Part shown: positions 1 through 8,542 of the stretch, piece by piece
Layout: each line of letters opens with the position of its first letter
Position numbering within the stretch: the stretch's first letter is position 1
DNA from: Candidatus Gastranaerophilales bacterium
GTDB lineage: Bacteria > Cyanobacteriota > Vampirovibrionia > Gastranaerophilales > Gastranaerophilaceae
Length of the DNA stretch: 64,000 nt
NCBI GenBank assembly: GCA_910587245.1
Contig: CAJULX010000009.1
Location: 5,474-69,473 of the forward strand
Direction: 5' to 3'
The notes under the pieces: generated by a model
The model's input: only the letters and a program-made list of their open reading frames with translations
Told to the model about the DNA's origin: nothing
The model's database searches: none
Program-made: the position numbers and the translations under genes

Positions 1-1048
1 TTTCACTCCCCGATAAATATTTAACGGGATAATTCAGTTTTTTCAGCTGAATTTTAATGTAATCGTCAATGTTTGGTGTAACTATGGCTATATCTGAAGG
101 CCGGAGCCTGTTTTTCGGGTCTGAAAGAAGGGAATTGATTGCAGATACCGTATATTCAAACATTTCATCCGCTCTTATAAAACTTTCAATTGTTGAATTT
201 TCAATTGAAACGGGGTTTTGATTTTTAACGGAATTATATATTTCATCAGCCTTTTTATCGGCATTTGAGGTTAAAATAGCGGGTTTTTCATCTAAAAAAC
301 GTTCAAAGTTAAATTCAAGCGCGCCCAAAAATCCTTTTCTTGTGCAGCCGAATTCATCATATGCTATAAAAAATTCTTTAACGTCTTTTTTAATATAAGA
401 GAGATATTGAAAAAGCGCCGGAGTGATTTCGTCGCCGTCATCCAAAAACACATATTTGTACGGATTTGCTGTATTTTCATATACAAATTTAAAAATATCC
501 GTCTGTCTTAAATAATCAAATGCCCGAAGGTCAAGTGTTTTTTTCTTATAAAGATTTAAAGCATTTTTGATATCCGAATAGAAGGGGTCTAAAAGGATTT
601 TTGATTTTTCTTTAATTTCATCAGGGGTGAGCGCGTTTAAAACACAGAGTGAATACCGCCTTAAAAGTTGATGGAGAAGGTTTACCTTTGAATTGTAGCC
701 TTTGAATTTTATTTCATCTATCGCGTTTTTAAATATATACTGGCTGACTTCAAGCCCTGAAAGATTGGGGGTAATTTTTGAGGTGCCGTCCTTGATTTCA
801 TTTTCGATTACGGGCCAATTTTCAAGAATTTTATTATAAACTAGCCCGAAAAATGTATAAACGTTAAGGTTTGTAAGCGCTTCACATGTGAGCAGATTTT
901 TTGTTTTTTTGATAAATTCATTCTTTTTTTTGCCGTTTTGTACAATGACAAGGATTTCATCCGCGCTTATATCTTCATTCAGAAGTTTTGCGTAATGATT
1001 TATCAAAATATCCGTTTTATCAGAATTTAAATTGCCTTTTGTTAACAT
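1..1048 (-). CDS. UvrD-like helicase with eroded motifs, C-terminus beyond window
   Basis: This is the N-terminal ~349 residues of a protein that continues past the left edge. Its ATG directly abuts the priA stop codon in the same frame, so no longer N-terminus is possible. The layout is that of a UvrD/AddA-type superfamily 1 helicase: a Walker A-like start (GNLNSDKT, residues 5-12), a motif Ia-like ILVIVQNGKK, a Walker B-like VFLDDGDE and a motif III-like stretch ending KGFLGA. Key residues are altered: the glycine before KT is Asp, the usual DEFQD is DDGDE, and the motif III glutamine is missing. ATP hydrolysis may therefore be weak or lost. It is translationally coupled to priA, which suggests a role in replication or recombination. 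Whether a C-terminal nuclease domain follows cannot be seen. Confidence 0.6.
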   Translation of the reverse strand, partial: MLTKGNLNSDKTDILINHYAKLLNEDISADEILVIVQNGKKKNEFIKKTKNLLTCEALTNLNVYTFFGLVYNKILENWPVIENEIKDGTSKITPNLSGLEVSQYIFKNAIDEIKFKGYNSKVNLLHQLLRRYSLCVLNALTPDEIKEKSKILLDPFYSDIKNALNLYKKKTLDLRAFDYLRQTDIFKFVYENTANPYKYVFLDDGDEITPALFQYLSYIKKDVKEFFIAYDEFGCTRKGFLGALEFNFERFLDEKPAILTSNADKKADEIYNSVKNQNPVSIENSTIESFIRADEMFEYTVSAINSLLSDPKNRLRPSDIAIVTPNIDDYIKIQLKKLNYPVKYLSGSE

Positions 1049-3118
1049 TTACAAAATATCCGAAGGGTCAACATCAACAACCATTTTTATATCATTTGGC
1101 AGGATTATTTTTCTTAAAAATGAAAGGATGATATTGTGTCCTTTTTCATCAAGTTTATTTTTTATTATCAAATTAAAGCGGTATTCGCCTCTGATTTTTT
1201 CCAGAACGCAGGGTGCAGGTCCCATTACAATAAGCCTTTCCGTTAAACTCTGTTTATCAATCCACTCTTTCAGACGCATAGCTATTTCCATTGCGGATTT
1301 TTCCGCGCGGAAATTGTTATCCGAGCTTAAAATTACGCGTATAATCTTTGAAAACGGCGGGTAATCAAAGGCTTCCCTGATTTCTATTTCATTTTCAAAA
1401 AAGCTGTCGTAATCCTGTTCGCGGGCTTTATCAAGAAAAATATTTGAATTATTGTAGGTTTGAAAAATTACTTTACCTTCATCTTTTCCGCGCCCTGAGC
1501 GGCCCGCAACCTGACAGAGGAGTGAAAAGCCGCGCTCCGAGCTTCTAAAATCGGGCAGGTTGAAGCTTAAATCGGCATTTATGACGCCTACAAGAGTCAC
1601 ATTCGGGTTATCAAGCCCTTTTGCTATCATCTGGGTGCCGATTAAAATATCAATCTCGCCGTTTTGAAAGGCTTCAAGTATTTCAAAGTGCTCGTTTTTT
1701 TTGGTCAGGCTGTCTGAATCAAGCCTTTGAATTGTATAATCCGGAAAAATTTTTCCTGCAATTTCTTCCACCCTCTGCGTGCCTGTTCCGAAATTTTCTA
1801 AAGTGCCTTCTGCGCCGCATTTCGGGCATACGGTTAAGTTTTTGATTTCATGGTTGCAATAATGACAGCGGTGTGACTGTGTTTGAGAATGGTAAATCAA
1901 CGGGATTGCGCATTTCGGGCATTCTATTATTTCAGAGCATTCCATGCACTGTGTATAGCTTGAAAAACCGCGGCGGTTTATTAAAAGGATAACCTGATTT
2001 TTATTTTTTACGGTTTTATGTATTTCATCAATTAAATATTTTGAAAATATACCGTTATTTCCAAAACCGCGCTCCATACGCATATCGATGATTTTTACCT
2101 TGGGAAGTTCGGCATTATTGTATCTTTTGTTTAAAACAAATAGCGAGTTTGAATTTTTTGCTTCATAGTAGCTTTTAATATCTGGGGTGGCGCTTCCGAG
2201 GATTAATTTTGCCCCGCCGTTGCTGTCATTATTTAATTCCGCAAGTTTTTTGGCTACTTCAATTGCCGAATATCTCGGGGCAGGCATGGTTTGTTTATAG
2301 GCGGGGTCGTTTTCTTCATCAATTATTATAAGCCCGAGGTTTTTAACGGGGGCAAAGACGGATGAGCGCGCGCCGAATAAGATTTTTATTTCATCATTTC
2401 TTAATTTTTGCCATACTTTGTATTTTTCGGCTTCCGTTATGGAGCTGTGCCAGATACCGACCGAGGTTTTTCCGAAACGTTTTATCGTGCGCGCCGTTAA
2501 TTGAGATACAAGAGCAATTTCAGGGGCAAGAAAAAGAACATTTTTACCTTCTTTTATGGTATCTTCAATCAGTTTAAAATAAATTTCCGTTTTACCCGAG
2601 CCTGTAATGCCGTATAGAAGCGAGGTTTTGGCGTTTACTTTTTTAATATCATCATAAATTTTCTGCTGTTCGGGTGATAGAGTATGTTTATCCTTTGATT
2701 TTTCCGTTTGCAGAACTTTTAATTCTTTATTCGGTTTTCTGTAGTTTTTGAGGTTTTTTTGGAAGAATTTTTCAGGAAGTGCTGTTTTTAAAACCGTCGG
2801 CAGGTCTGAAAAATAATAATTTGCAACCCATTCAAGCATTTTTAAGTATTCAAGGCTGAACATCGGCTCGGTATCGAGAATTTCATCAATATATTTTGCC
2901 TTAATTCCTGCTTCAAGATAGTTTGAAAACCCGACAACGTAACCTTTTATTTTACGCTCACCCTTGCCAAAGGGCAGAGTAACAGGCTGGCCTATTTTTA
3001 TAATATCTTTCATATCATCAGGGATAAGGTATGAAAAAGTTTTTGTGCCGAGAGTTTTTATATCAACAAGGCACAGAGCGTATTTATGGGTATTTTGAAC
3101 GGTTTCCGCTTCCTGCAT
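1049..3118 (-). CDS. priA: Replication restart helicase PriA (primosomal protein N')
   Basis: PriA is the superfamily 2 DNA helicase that recognises stalled forks and reloads the replicative helicase. The 689-aa product has the family's order of parts: an N-terminal DNA-binding domain, Walker A GITGSGKT (near residue 170), Walker B IIDEEND, and a zinc-binding insert with paired cysteines (CMECSEIIECPKC, then CHYC and CPKCGAEG). A C-terminal helicase lobe follows, with the GTQMIAKG and QVAGRSGR motifs. It lies 6 bp after the small secreted-protein gene and is followed immediately by the helicase-like gene, so polA to this point reads as one operon. Length and motifs are normal. Confidence 0.97.
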   Translation of the reverse strand: MQEAETVQNTHKYALCLVDIKTLGTKTFSYLIPDDMKDIIKIGQPVTLPFGKGERKIKGYVVGFSNYLEAGIKAKYIDEILDTEPMFSLEYLKMLEWVANYYFSDLPTVLKTALPEKFFQKNLKNYRKPNKELKVLQTEKSKDKHTLSPEQQKIYDDIKKVNAKTSLLYGITGSGKTEIYFKLIEDTIKEGKNVLFLAPEIALVSQLTARTIKRFGKTSVGIWHSSITEAEKYKVWQKLRNDEIKILFGARSSVFAPVKNLGLIIIDEENDPAYKQTMPAPRYSAIEVAKKLAELNNDSNGGAKLILGSATPDIKSYYEAKNSNSLFVLNKRYNNAELPKVKIIDMRMERGFGNNGIFSKYLIDEIHKTVKNKNQVILLINRRGFSSYTQCMECSEIIECPKCAIPLIYHSQTQSHRCHYCNHEIKNLTVCPKCGAEGTLENFGTGTQRVEEIAGKIFPDYTIQRLDSDSLTKKNEHFEILEAFQNGEIDILIGTQMIAKGLDNPNVTLVGVINADLSFNLPDFRSSERGFSLLCQVAGRSGRGKDEGKVIFQTYNNSNIFLDKAREQDYDSFFENEIEIREAFDYPPFSKIIRVILSSDNNFRAEKSAMEIAMRLKEWIDKQSLTERLIVMGPAPCVLEKIRGEYRFNLIIKNKLDEKGHNIILSFLRKIILPNDIKMVVDVDPSDIL

Positions 3119-3124
3119 TGCTTT

Positions 3125-3499
3125 TTAGCCCTGTTTTTTCAAGATGTTTAATTTGTTTGCTTCAAGTTTTTCAAAGATGGTTTTTTGAACCGTGGTGCCT
3201 GTTGAATAGACACTGTTTGCGGGAAGAATTTTAATATTTGAGGTGACAGGCGTTAGTGCGGTTACTGTTATAATATAATCTTTTGCGCCTGTTCTAAAGA
3301 GGATATAACCGCTTTTAGACTGCATTTCGATTATTTCATAGTTTAAATCGTTTAAAATTGAAAGCGATGTTAAATACATATTATCAGCTGAAACGCCGAA
3401 ATCTTTGGTTGAATCATCAAGATAGGTTGCAGCATTTGCGCCTGTATTAATAAAAATAAATGCAAAAAATAATATAAAAATGTTTAAGATTTTTTTCAT
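3125..3499 (-). CDS. Small secreted protein of unknown function
   Basis: A 124-aa product with a clear signal peptide: Lys-Lys, a hydrophobic run FILFFAFIFI, then an ANA-A cleavage site near residue 23. The mature part is about 100 residues, predicted mixed alpha/beta, with no cysteines or catalytic motif that I recognise. The start codon overlaps the polA stop by one base (TAATG) and the stop lies 6 bp before priA, so it is co-translated within the polA-priA operon. Why an exported protein sits between two replication genes is not evident. I do not recognise the family. Confidence 0.8.
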   Translation of the reverse strand: MKKILNIFILFFAFIFINTGANAATYLDDSTKDFGVSADNMYLTSLSILNDLNYEIIEMQSKSGYILFRTGAKDYIITVTALTPVTSNIKILPANSVYSTGTTVQKTIFEKLEANKLNILKKQG

Positions 3500-6183
3500 T
3501 ATTTGCTGTCCTTCCAGGTTTTTCCGATTTTTACATCAGCCACAAGCGGCACCTTTAAAGGCTGATTTAATTCCATAGCCTCCGTTACTATTTTTACCGC
3601 TTCATCGAGGCAGTCGTTTTTAACTTCTAAAACAAGTTCGTCATGCACCTGCAGAAGCATTTTTGCCTGAAGCCCTTTTTCTTTAAGACTGTTATCAAGT
3701 TTTACCATTGCCATTTTAATTAAATCCGCCGCAGAACCTTGCAGGGGAGCATTTATTGCGGCACGTTCGGCGAATTCTCTGATTTTAGCGTTTCTGGAAT
3801 TTAATTCTTCCCCTAAATAACGCTTTCTGCCGTACATTGTTTCAACATAGCCCGTTTCATGTGCTTGAATTAATGTATTTGTAATGTAGGTATTTATTTT
3901 CGGGTACTGCTTAAAATATTTATCAATAAATGTCTGGGCTTCAAACGGAGTTATGCCGAGAGCGGAAGCAAGCCCGTAGCGGGTTTGCCCGTATACTATG
4001 CCAAAATTTACTGCTTTTGCTTTTCTTCTCATCTCTTTTGTAACATTTTCGGGGGTTACATCAAAAATCCTTGAAGCCGTGAGCGTATGGATATCGACAT
4101 CGTGCATAAAGGCATCTATCAAAGCCTTGTCTTCTGAAATATGGGCTAAAAGCCTTAATTCTATCTGAGAATAATCGGCCGCAAGTATTGAATAATCGGC
4201 ACTGCAAGGGATAAATGCCGCGCGGATTCTGTTTGAAAATTCGGTTCTAATCGGAATATTCTGTAAATTCGGATCGGAACTTGAAAGACGGCCTGTTGTT
4301 GTTACAATCTGGTTAAAGTGTGTATGCAGTTTGTTATCTGCACCAAGCAGTTTCGGCAGGTTATCCACATATGTGGTTTTCAGCTTCATTAGGGTTCTGT
4401 GCTCCAGAATATCACGGGCAATTTTATGTTCCTCTTGTAAATCTTCAAGAATTTTTGCATTTGTTGAATAGCCTGTTTTATTCTTTTTGCCGGGTTTGAT
4501 TTTTAAAGTGTCAAAAAGCACTTCGCCCACCTGTTTTGGCGAATTTATATTAAAAATTCTTCCTGCCTGCGCATAGATATCGTTTTCAAAACCCGCAATT
4601 TTACCGTTTATTTCATCGGATAATTCTTTTAAATAGGCAGTATCAAGGCATACACCCGCTTTTTCCATTTTTGATAAAACAAATGCAAGGGGCAGCTCTA
4701 TATTTTTTAATACGTTTTTTTCATCTTCGGTAAAATTTTCCCGATAATAATTGTGAAGTTTTAAAATGCACACGGCAAGCTCGTTTTTATCTGTTTCATC
4801 GGGGATAATTTTTAAATAATTCTGAATTTCGCTTGTTAAATTATGGTTTCTGGATGAATCTTTAACATAGCTTGAGAGCATAACATCATCAATCACCCCT
4901 TCAATTTCAGGGATTATTTCAAGCACACCTTTGATATCAAAGGTTATTTTTTTAATATCGGGGTTTTTTAAAATTTCTTTTGCCTCATCAAGCGGAACGG
5001 ATGAAACAAAATTTTTATTTTCAGCCTCTTTTGCAAGGTATATTGTGCCGCCATACAGCAGGAATGAAACAGGTGCTTTAATATTTTCTTTGAAAGTATT
5101 AAAATCTACGGTTTCAAATGAATGTTTAGACGGTATATTTGTTTCAACAATTCCAAAAAGCGAACCTTGAACAGGAGTTTTCGTATCGGTTTCTTTAAAT
5201 TTTACAATCGGAGTATTCCCTGTTTCGGCAGGTGGATTCGACGTGATTGTATCTATGGTGTCATCCTTGCAAATAAAAGGTTTTAGAAGGTTATCAATAT
5301 TTTTTACAAAGCTGAAAAATTGAACTTTATTAAAGAATTCAACAACATTTCCTTTCTTTTCAATTTCAAGACAGGTGGTATCAAAATTAAAATCAATTTC
5401 AACATCTGTTTTAATTGTTGCAAGAAATTGTGAAAGATAAGCTGTTTCTTTATGTTCGGTTAATTTTTCTTTAACTGATTTTTTTGAAATATTATCAAGG
5501 TTTTGATAAATATTTTCGAGCGTTTTATATTCGTTCAAAAGCCCTGAAGCGGTTTTTGGGCCTATTCCTTTAACGCCCGGGATATTATCCGATGTATCGC
5601 CGCAAAGTGCTTTGTAGTCTATAACCTGATTCGGGTAAACTTCCATTTTTTCATAAACTTTATCCCAGTCATAAGTTACAATTTCACCTTTTGAAGGGAT
5701 TAAAACTTTTATGGAGCCTTCTTTATCAATGAGCTGAAAAGAATCTCTGTCGCCTGTTAAAATATAGGTTTTATGATGAAGTGCTGCTGCTTTTCTTGCT
5801 ATGGTTCCTATGATATCATCCCCTTCAAAACCTTCTTTTGTGTATATAGGAATATTCATAGCTTTTAAGCCTTCCATAATAAGACCTAATTGCGGGCGGA
5901 GAGAATCAGGCATGGATTCACGGTTTGCCTTGTATCCTTCATATTTTTCAAGGCGGAAAGTGTGTCTTGAAACATCAAACGCAACGGCTATTGAATCGGG
6001 GTTAATGTTATCAAGGCCGTTATTCTGTTTTAAAAGGTCAAATATTGCTTTAAAAAAACCGTAAACAGCCCATGTGGGTGTGTGTTCGGTTGTTTGCATA
6101 TTTGTGCGCTCAAGCGCGAAAAACATTCTGAAAGCAAGAGCATGTCCGTCTATTAACAGTAATGTTTTTTGTTTATTTTCCAT
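3499..6183 (-). CDS. polA: DNA polymerase I
   Basis: PolA performs repair synthesis and removes Okazaki primers. The 894-aa protein has an N-terminal 5'-nuclease (LLLIDGHALA, EGFEGDD, TGDRDSFQLI, LCGDTSDNIPGVKGIGPKTA) and a C-terminal family A polymerase (motif A ADYSQIELR, motif B RRKAKAVNFGIVYG, motif C QVHDELV). The middle 3'-5' exonuclease-like domain (about residues 355-470) lacks the catalytic acids: the DxE of motif I is replaced by APVSFLLYGG, and motif II reads KKITFDIKGV rather than NxKxD. Proofreading is therefore probably absent, as in Taq and Bacillus Pol I. It is the first gene of the polA-priA operon. Confidence 0.97.
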   Translation of the reverse strand: MENKQKTLLLIDGHALAFRMFFALERTNMQTTEHTPTWAVYGFFKAIFDLLKQNNGLDNINPDSIAVAFDVSRHTFRLEKYEGYKANRESMPDSLRPQLGLIMEGLKAMNIPIYTKEGFEGDDIIGTIARKAAALHHKTYILTGDRDSFQLIDKEGSIKVLIPSKGEIVTYDWDKVYEKMEVYPNQVIDYKALCGDTSDNIPGVKGIGPKTASGLLNEYKTLENIYQNLDNISKKSVKEKLTEHKETAYLSQFLATIKTDVEIDFNFDTTCLEIEKKGNVVEFFNKVQFFSFVKNIDNLLKPFICKDDTIDTITSNPPAETGNTPIVKFKETDTKTPVQGSLFGIVETNIPSKHSFETVDFNTFKENIKAPVSFLLYGGTIYLAKEAENKNFVSSVPLDEAKEILKNPDIKKITFDIKGVLEIIPEIEGVIDDVMLSSYVKDSSRNHNLTSEIQNYLKIIPDETDKNELAVCILKLHNYYRENFTEDEKNVLKNIELPLAFVLSKMEKAGVCLDTAYLKELSDEINGKIAGFENDIYAQAGRIFNINSPKQVGEVLFDTLKIKPGKKNKTGYSTNAKILEDLQEEHKIARDILEHRTLMKLKTTYVDNLPKLLGADNKLHTHFNQIVTTTGRLSSSDPNLQNIPIRTEFSNRIRAAFIPCSADYSILAADYSQIELRLLAHISEDKALIDAFMHDVDIHTLTASRIFDVTPENVTKEMRRKAKAVNFGIVYGQTRYGLASALGITPFEAQTFIDKYFKQYPKINTYITNTLIQAHETGYVETMYGRKRYLGEELNSRNAKIREFAERAAINAPLQGSAADLIKMAMVKLDNSLKEKGLQAKMLLQVHDELVLEVKNDCLDEAVKIVTEAMELNQPLKVPLVADVKIGKTWKDSK

Positions 6184-6235
6184 AAAAACTTCCTCTAACT
6201 TCCAAAATCTTTAATATAATTTTACCTTAAAAAAC

Positions 6236-7141
6236 TTATTCCAGAAATGTTTTCCTGTTTATTAATCTGACAGAATTTAAAGCTGTAACAACAGGTTTTG
6301 TTTCGGTGCCCGTTTCCGTATCGGTTTCTGTCTTTGTGTTATCAGGGGTGCAGCCATCCGCTTTTATAATTTTTACATACTGCACCAGCCCGATTGTTTT
6401 ATTTTTTTCGGATGAAAAATCGTATTCCGTGTTTGTTTTTGAAATACACCAGGCATCATAGCTTGAAGAAGCATTTTCTATCATATAGTGTTTTTTATCG
6501 GAATCATTACCGTATAAACCCATATCCGTCCAGTAAATCTGTTCGTTTTCGGTGCCCGCATTTGCTTTTATGCCTGCAAAAACAAAATAATCTTTGTTGT
6601 AGGCAATTGAAATGTCATCCCCCGTTTTATCGGTTATGATTTTATCCGCCTTGTATGTGTAAGAATTTTCATCGGAATCCGTTTCTTCTAAATCCGAAGG
6701 TGCGGCTGCGGCATATGAATTTTGAATAATTTTTATTATACCTATGCCTGCATATCTTAGAAATTTTGTCGGGATGGAGGTTTCTGTTGTAATTTTTATT
6801 TTAACGGGGTATTTTATGCCTGATTTTACATCAATTTCGGTGATTTCAAATTTATAATTGCCGCTTATATCGTAATCAGAATAAAGGTCTTCAAAATGTT
6901 TTTTAATTGAATCAAGGTTTTCTGCGGTTCTTTTGTCTTCTGAAAGTGAATTTAAATAGGATACCATATAAAGAGCGATGGTTTCAGTTGTTTTTTGAGT
7001 TTTATATCTTGCTGTTACCGCATATCCTGTATCTATGGCACATATGCAAAAAATCAGGAACGAAACCATAAAGATTATTATCGCGCCCGCAAGAGAAGCT
7101 TTTGATTTTTTATTAAAAGATATAATCGAGAACGGCTTCAT
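6236..7141 (-). CDS. TadG-like pilus assembly protein
   Basis: A 301-aa protein with a single N-terminal membrane segment (SLAGAIIIFMVSFLIFCICA) followed by DTGYAVTARYKTQKTTE. That is the layout of TadE/TadG-like Flp pilus proteins, where one transmembrane helix anchors a large extracytoplasmic domain. The rest is Asp/Glu/Thr-rich with a TETDTETGTET tract near the C-terminus. Only 2 bp separate it from the TadE-like gene upstream, so the two are probably translated together. The identification rests on the N-terminal motif and the pairing, not on the body of the protein. Confidence 0.6.
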   Translation of the reverse strand: MKPFSIISFNKKSKASLAGAIIIFMVSFLIFCICAIDTGYAVTARYKTQKTTETIALYMVSYLNSLSEDKRTAENLDSIKKHFEDLYSDYDISGNYKFEITEIDVKSGIKYPVKIKITTETSIPTKFLRYAGIGIIKIIQNSYAAAAPSDLEETDSDENSYTYKADKIITDKTGDDISIAYNKDYFVFAGIKANAGTENEQIYWTDMGLYGNDSDKKHYMIENASSSYDAWCISKTNTEYDFSSEKNKTIGLVQYVKIIKADGCTPDNTKTETDTETGTETKPVVTALNSVRLINRKTFLE

Positions 7142-7143
7142 TT

Positions 7144-7809
7144 TTAAAACTGCACCTCCGGAATATCTATATTTTCTGCGCTGTTTGTTTCGTTTTCTTC
7201 GGGGGCATTGTCGGTTTTATCCGTGTTTTCTGCGGGTTCTTTTTCCGTGTCTTCATTTTCATCGGTTTCGATATTATCATAGGGTTTTAGAGTATAGTTT
7301 GTTTCAAAGAAATCATCCGGTATTTCAAAGGAATTTTGTCTTAAAATAGCGCTGTTTACAGGGATTACGGTTAAATAATTATAATTTTCGGGGTTAAAAT
7401 TATTCAATCCGTTGAAAATTTTAAATGTGGATGTGTATCTGTATAAGCCTATTAATAAATCAATATCGCCCGAATTTATAAGTTTTATTTCAAGGGAATC
7501 TTTATTTGGTGCATATCTTTCGCCAAGAAGAATTTCAGCATATTGTTTAATGTCTTCTGCTGTTTTTTCTTTTAATTCAAGCGGGGTAAGATTCAAATCT
7601 TCTTCTTTTACGATTTTATTTTTGAGTGCCATAAAGCTTATTGCTTCATGGAGCGAAGCATTAAATTTATAATTTGTATGAACCGTTATGGCTATTTGAT
7701 AAACTATTCCTATAAAAAACATAATAAAAGGTGCAAGCAGAGCCAACTCCACAATATGCTGAGCTTTTTTTAATTTAAAACCACATATTTTAGTCAGATT
7801 CACTTGCAC
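7144..7809 (-). CDS. TadE-like pilus assembly protein
   Basis: A 221-aa product whose N-terminus KKAQHIVELALLAPFIMF matches the TadE pattern (basic residues, then a helix with a conserved Glu). An extracellular domain follows, ending in a long acidic Glu/Asn/Thr tail from about residue 180 (ENEDTEKEPAENTDKTDN). TadE proteins are minor pseudopilins of Flp/Tad pili. It lies 16 bp after the lipoprotein gene and 2 bp before the TadG-like gene. No Tad ATPase, platform or secretin gene is in the window. Confidence 0.62.
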   Translation of the reverse strand: MQVNLTKICGFKLKKAQHIVELALLAPFIMFFIGIVYQIAITVHTNYKFNASLHEAISFMALKNKIVKEEDLNLTPLELKEKTAEDIKQYAEILLGERYAPNKDSLEIKLINSGDIDLLIGLYRYTSTFKIFNGLNNFNPENYNYLTVIPVNSAILRQNSFEIPDDFFETNYTLKPYDNIETDENEDTEKEPAENTDKTDNAPEENETNSAENIDIPEVQF

Positions 7810-7825
7810 CTTAAATTATAAAATT

Positions 7826-8542
7826 TTATTTTGTTTGTTTGGTTTCTTTGGCACTTCCGAAGGAATACCCTAAATCCTTATAGGAGATATCAAGCGGCAA
7901 GTACCCGGGGTCTTTTAAGAAAACATAAAAGTAATCGGAACCCCCTGCTTTAATAACACCTGCTGATGTTATCGTGTGGGATGATATTCCTTTTGCGATT
8001 GCACCTATCTGGCTTGTTGCGGCAGCATCCGCGCTGTTTCTTGCAGAGGCTGTGTTTACAATATTGTTAACATTTTGATAAGCGTTTTGAATATCTGCAA
8101 AAGCACCCAGAGTCGGAGCTATATTGGATAAACCGTTATATGTTCCTGTTTCATAGCTTTGATAAGCATTCAAATAAGCGGACGGTGTAATAGGTTTCAG
8201 GGTTTCATTTCCTGCTTTAATTACAAGGTCTTTCATATAAAAAACATAATCCGCTGCCGTTGAATTATTTTTGATATTTATATAAACAACAAGGGCATCA
8301 GGAAGAGGGGTTTTTGCAACCCCCAGCTTCATATCAATATTATCTTCTTCCAGTGTTTTTGTATATGTTGAAAACGTAAACAATTCGCTTGTTTGAATTG
8401 AGGCGCTTTTTTTGGAATCAAAATCATCGCCCACATAGCTTAAAGACGTACAGCCCGATAAAAGAACAAGACAGCCCGCCAAAACCAAGCTTAAAAATAA
8501 GTTTTTAATTAAATTTTTAGTTGAATCTGGCTTTTTCTTCAT
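7826..8542 (-). CDS. Lipoprotein of unknown function
   Basis: The 238-aa product has a typical lipoprotein leader: charged start, hydrophobic LFLSLVLAGCLVLL, then lipobox LSGC with Cys near residue 31. The mature part is about 200 residues and probably periplasmic or surface-exposed; part of it resembles a beta-sandwich (VVYINIKNNSTAADYVFYMKD). The start codon has a strong ribosome binding site (AAAGGAG, 6 nt before ATG) that lies inside pnp. The 26-bp overlap with the pnp end is therefore real and implies coupling. It may serve the TadE/TadG-like pair that follows. I do not recognise the family. Confidence 0.8.
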   Translation of the reverse strand: MKKKPDSTKNLIKNLFLSLVLAGCLVLLSGCTSLSYVGDDFDSKKSASIQTSELFTFSTYTKTLEEDNIDMKLGVAKTPLPDALVVYINIKNNSTAADYVFYMKDLVIKAGNETLKPITPSAYLNAYQSYETGTYNGLSNIAPTLGAFADIQNAYQNVNNIVNTASARNSADAAATSQIGAIAKGISSHTITSAGVIKAGGSDYFYVFLKDPGYLPLDISYKDLGYSFGSAKETKQTK

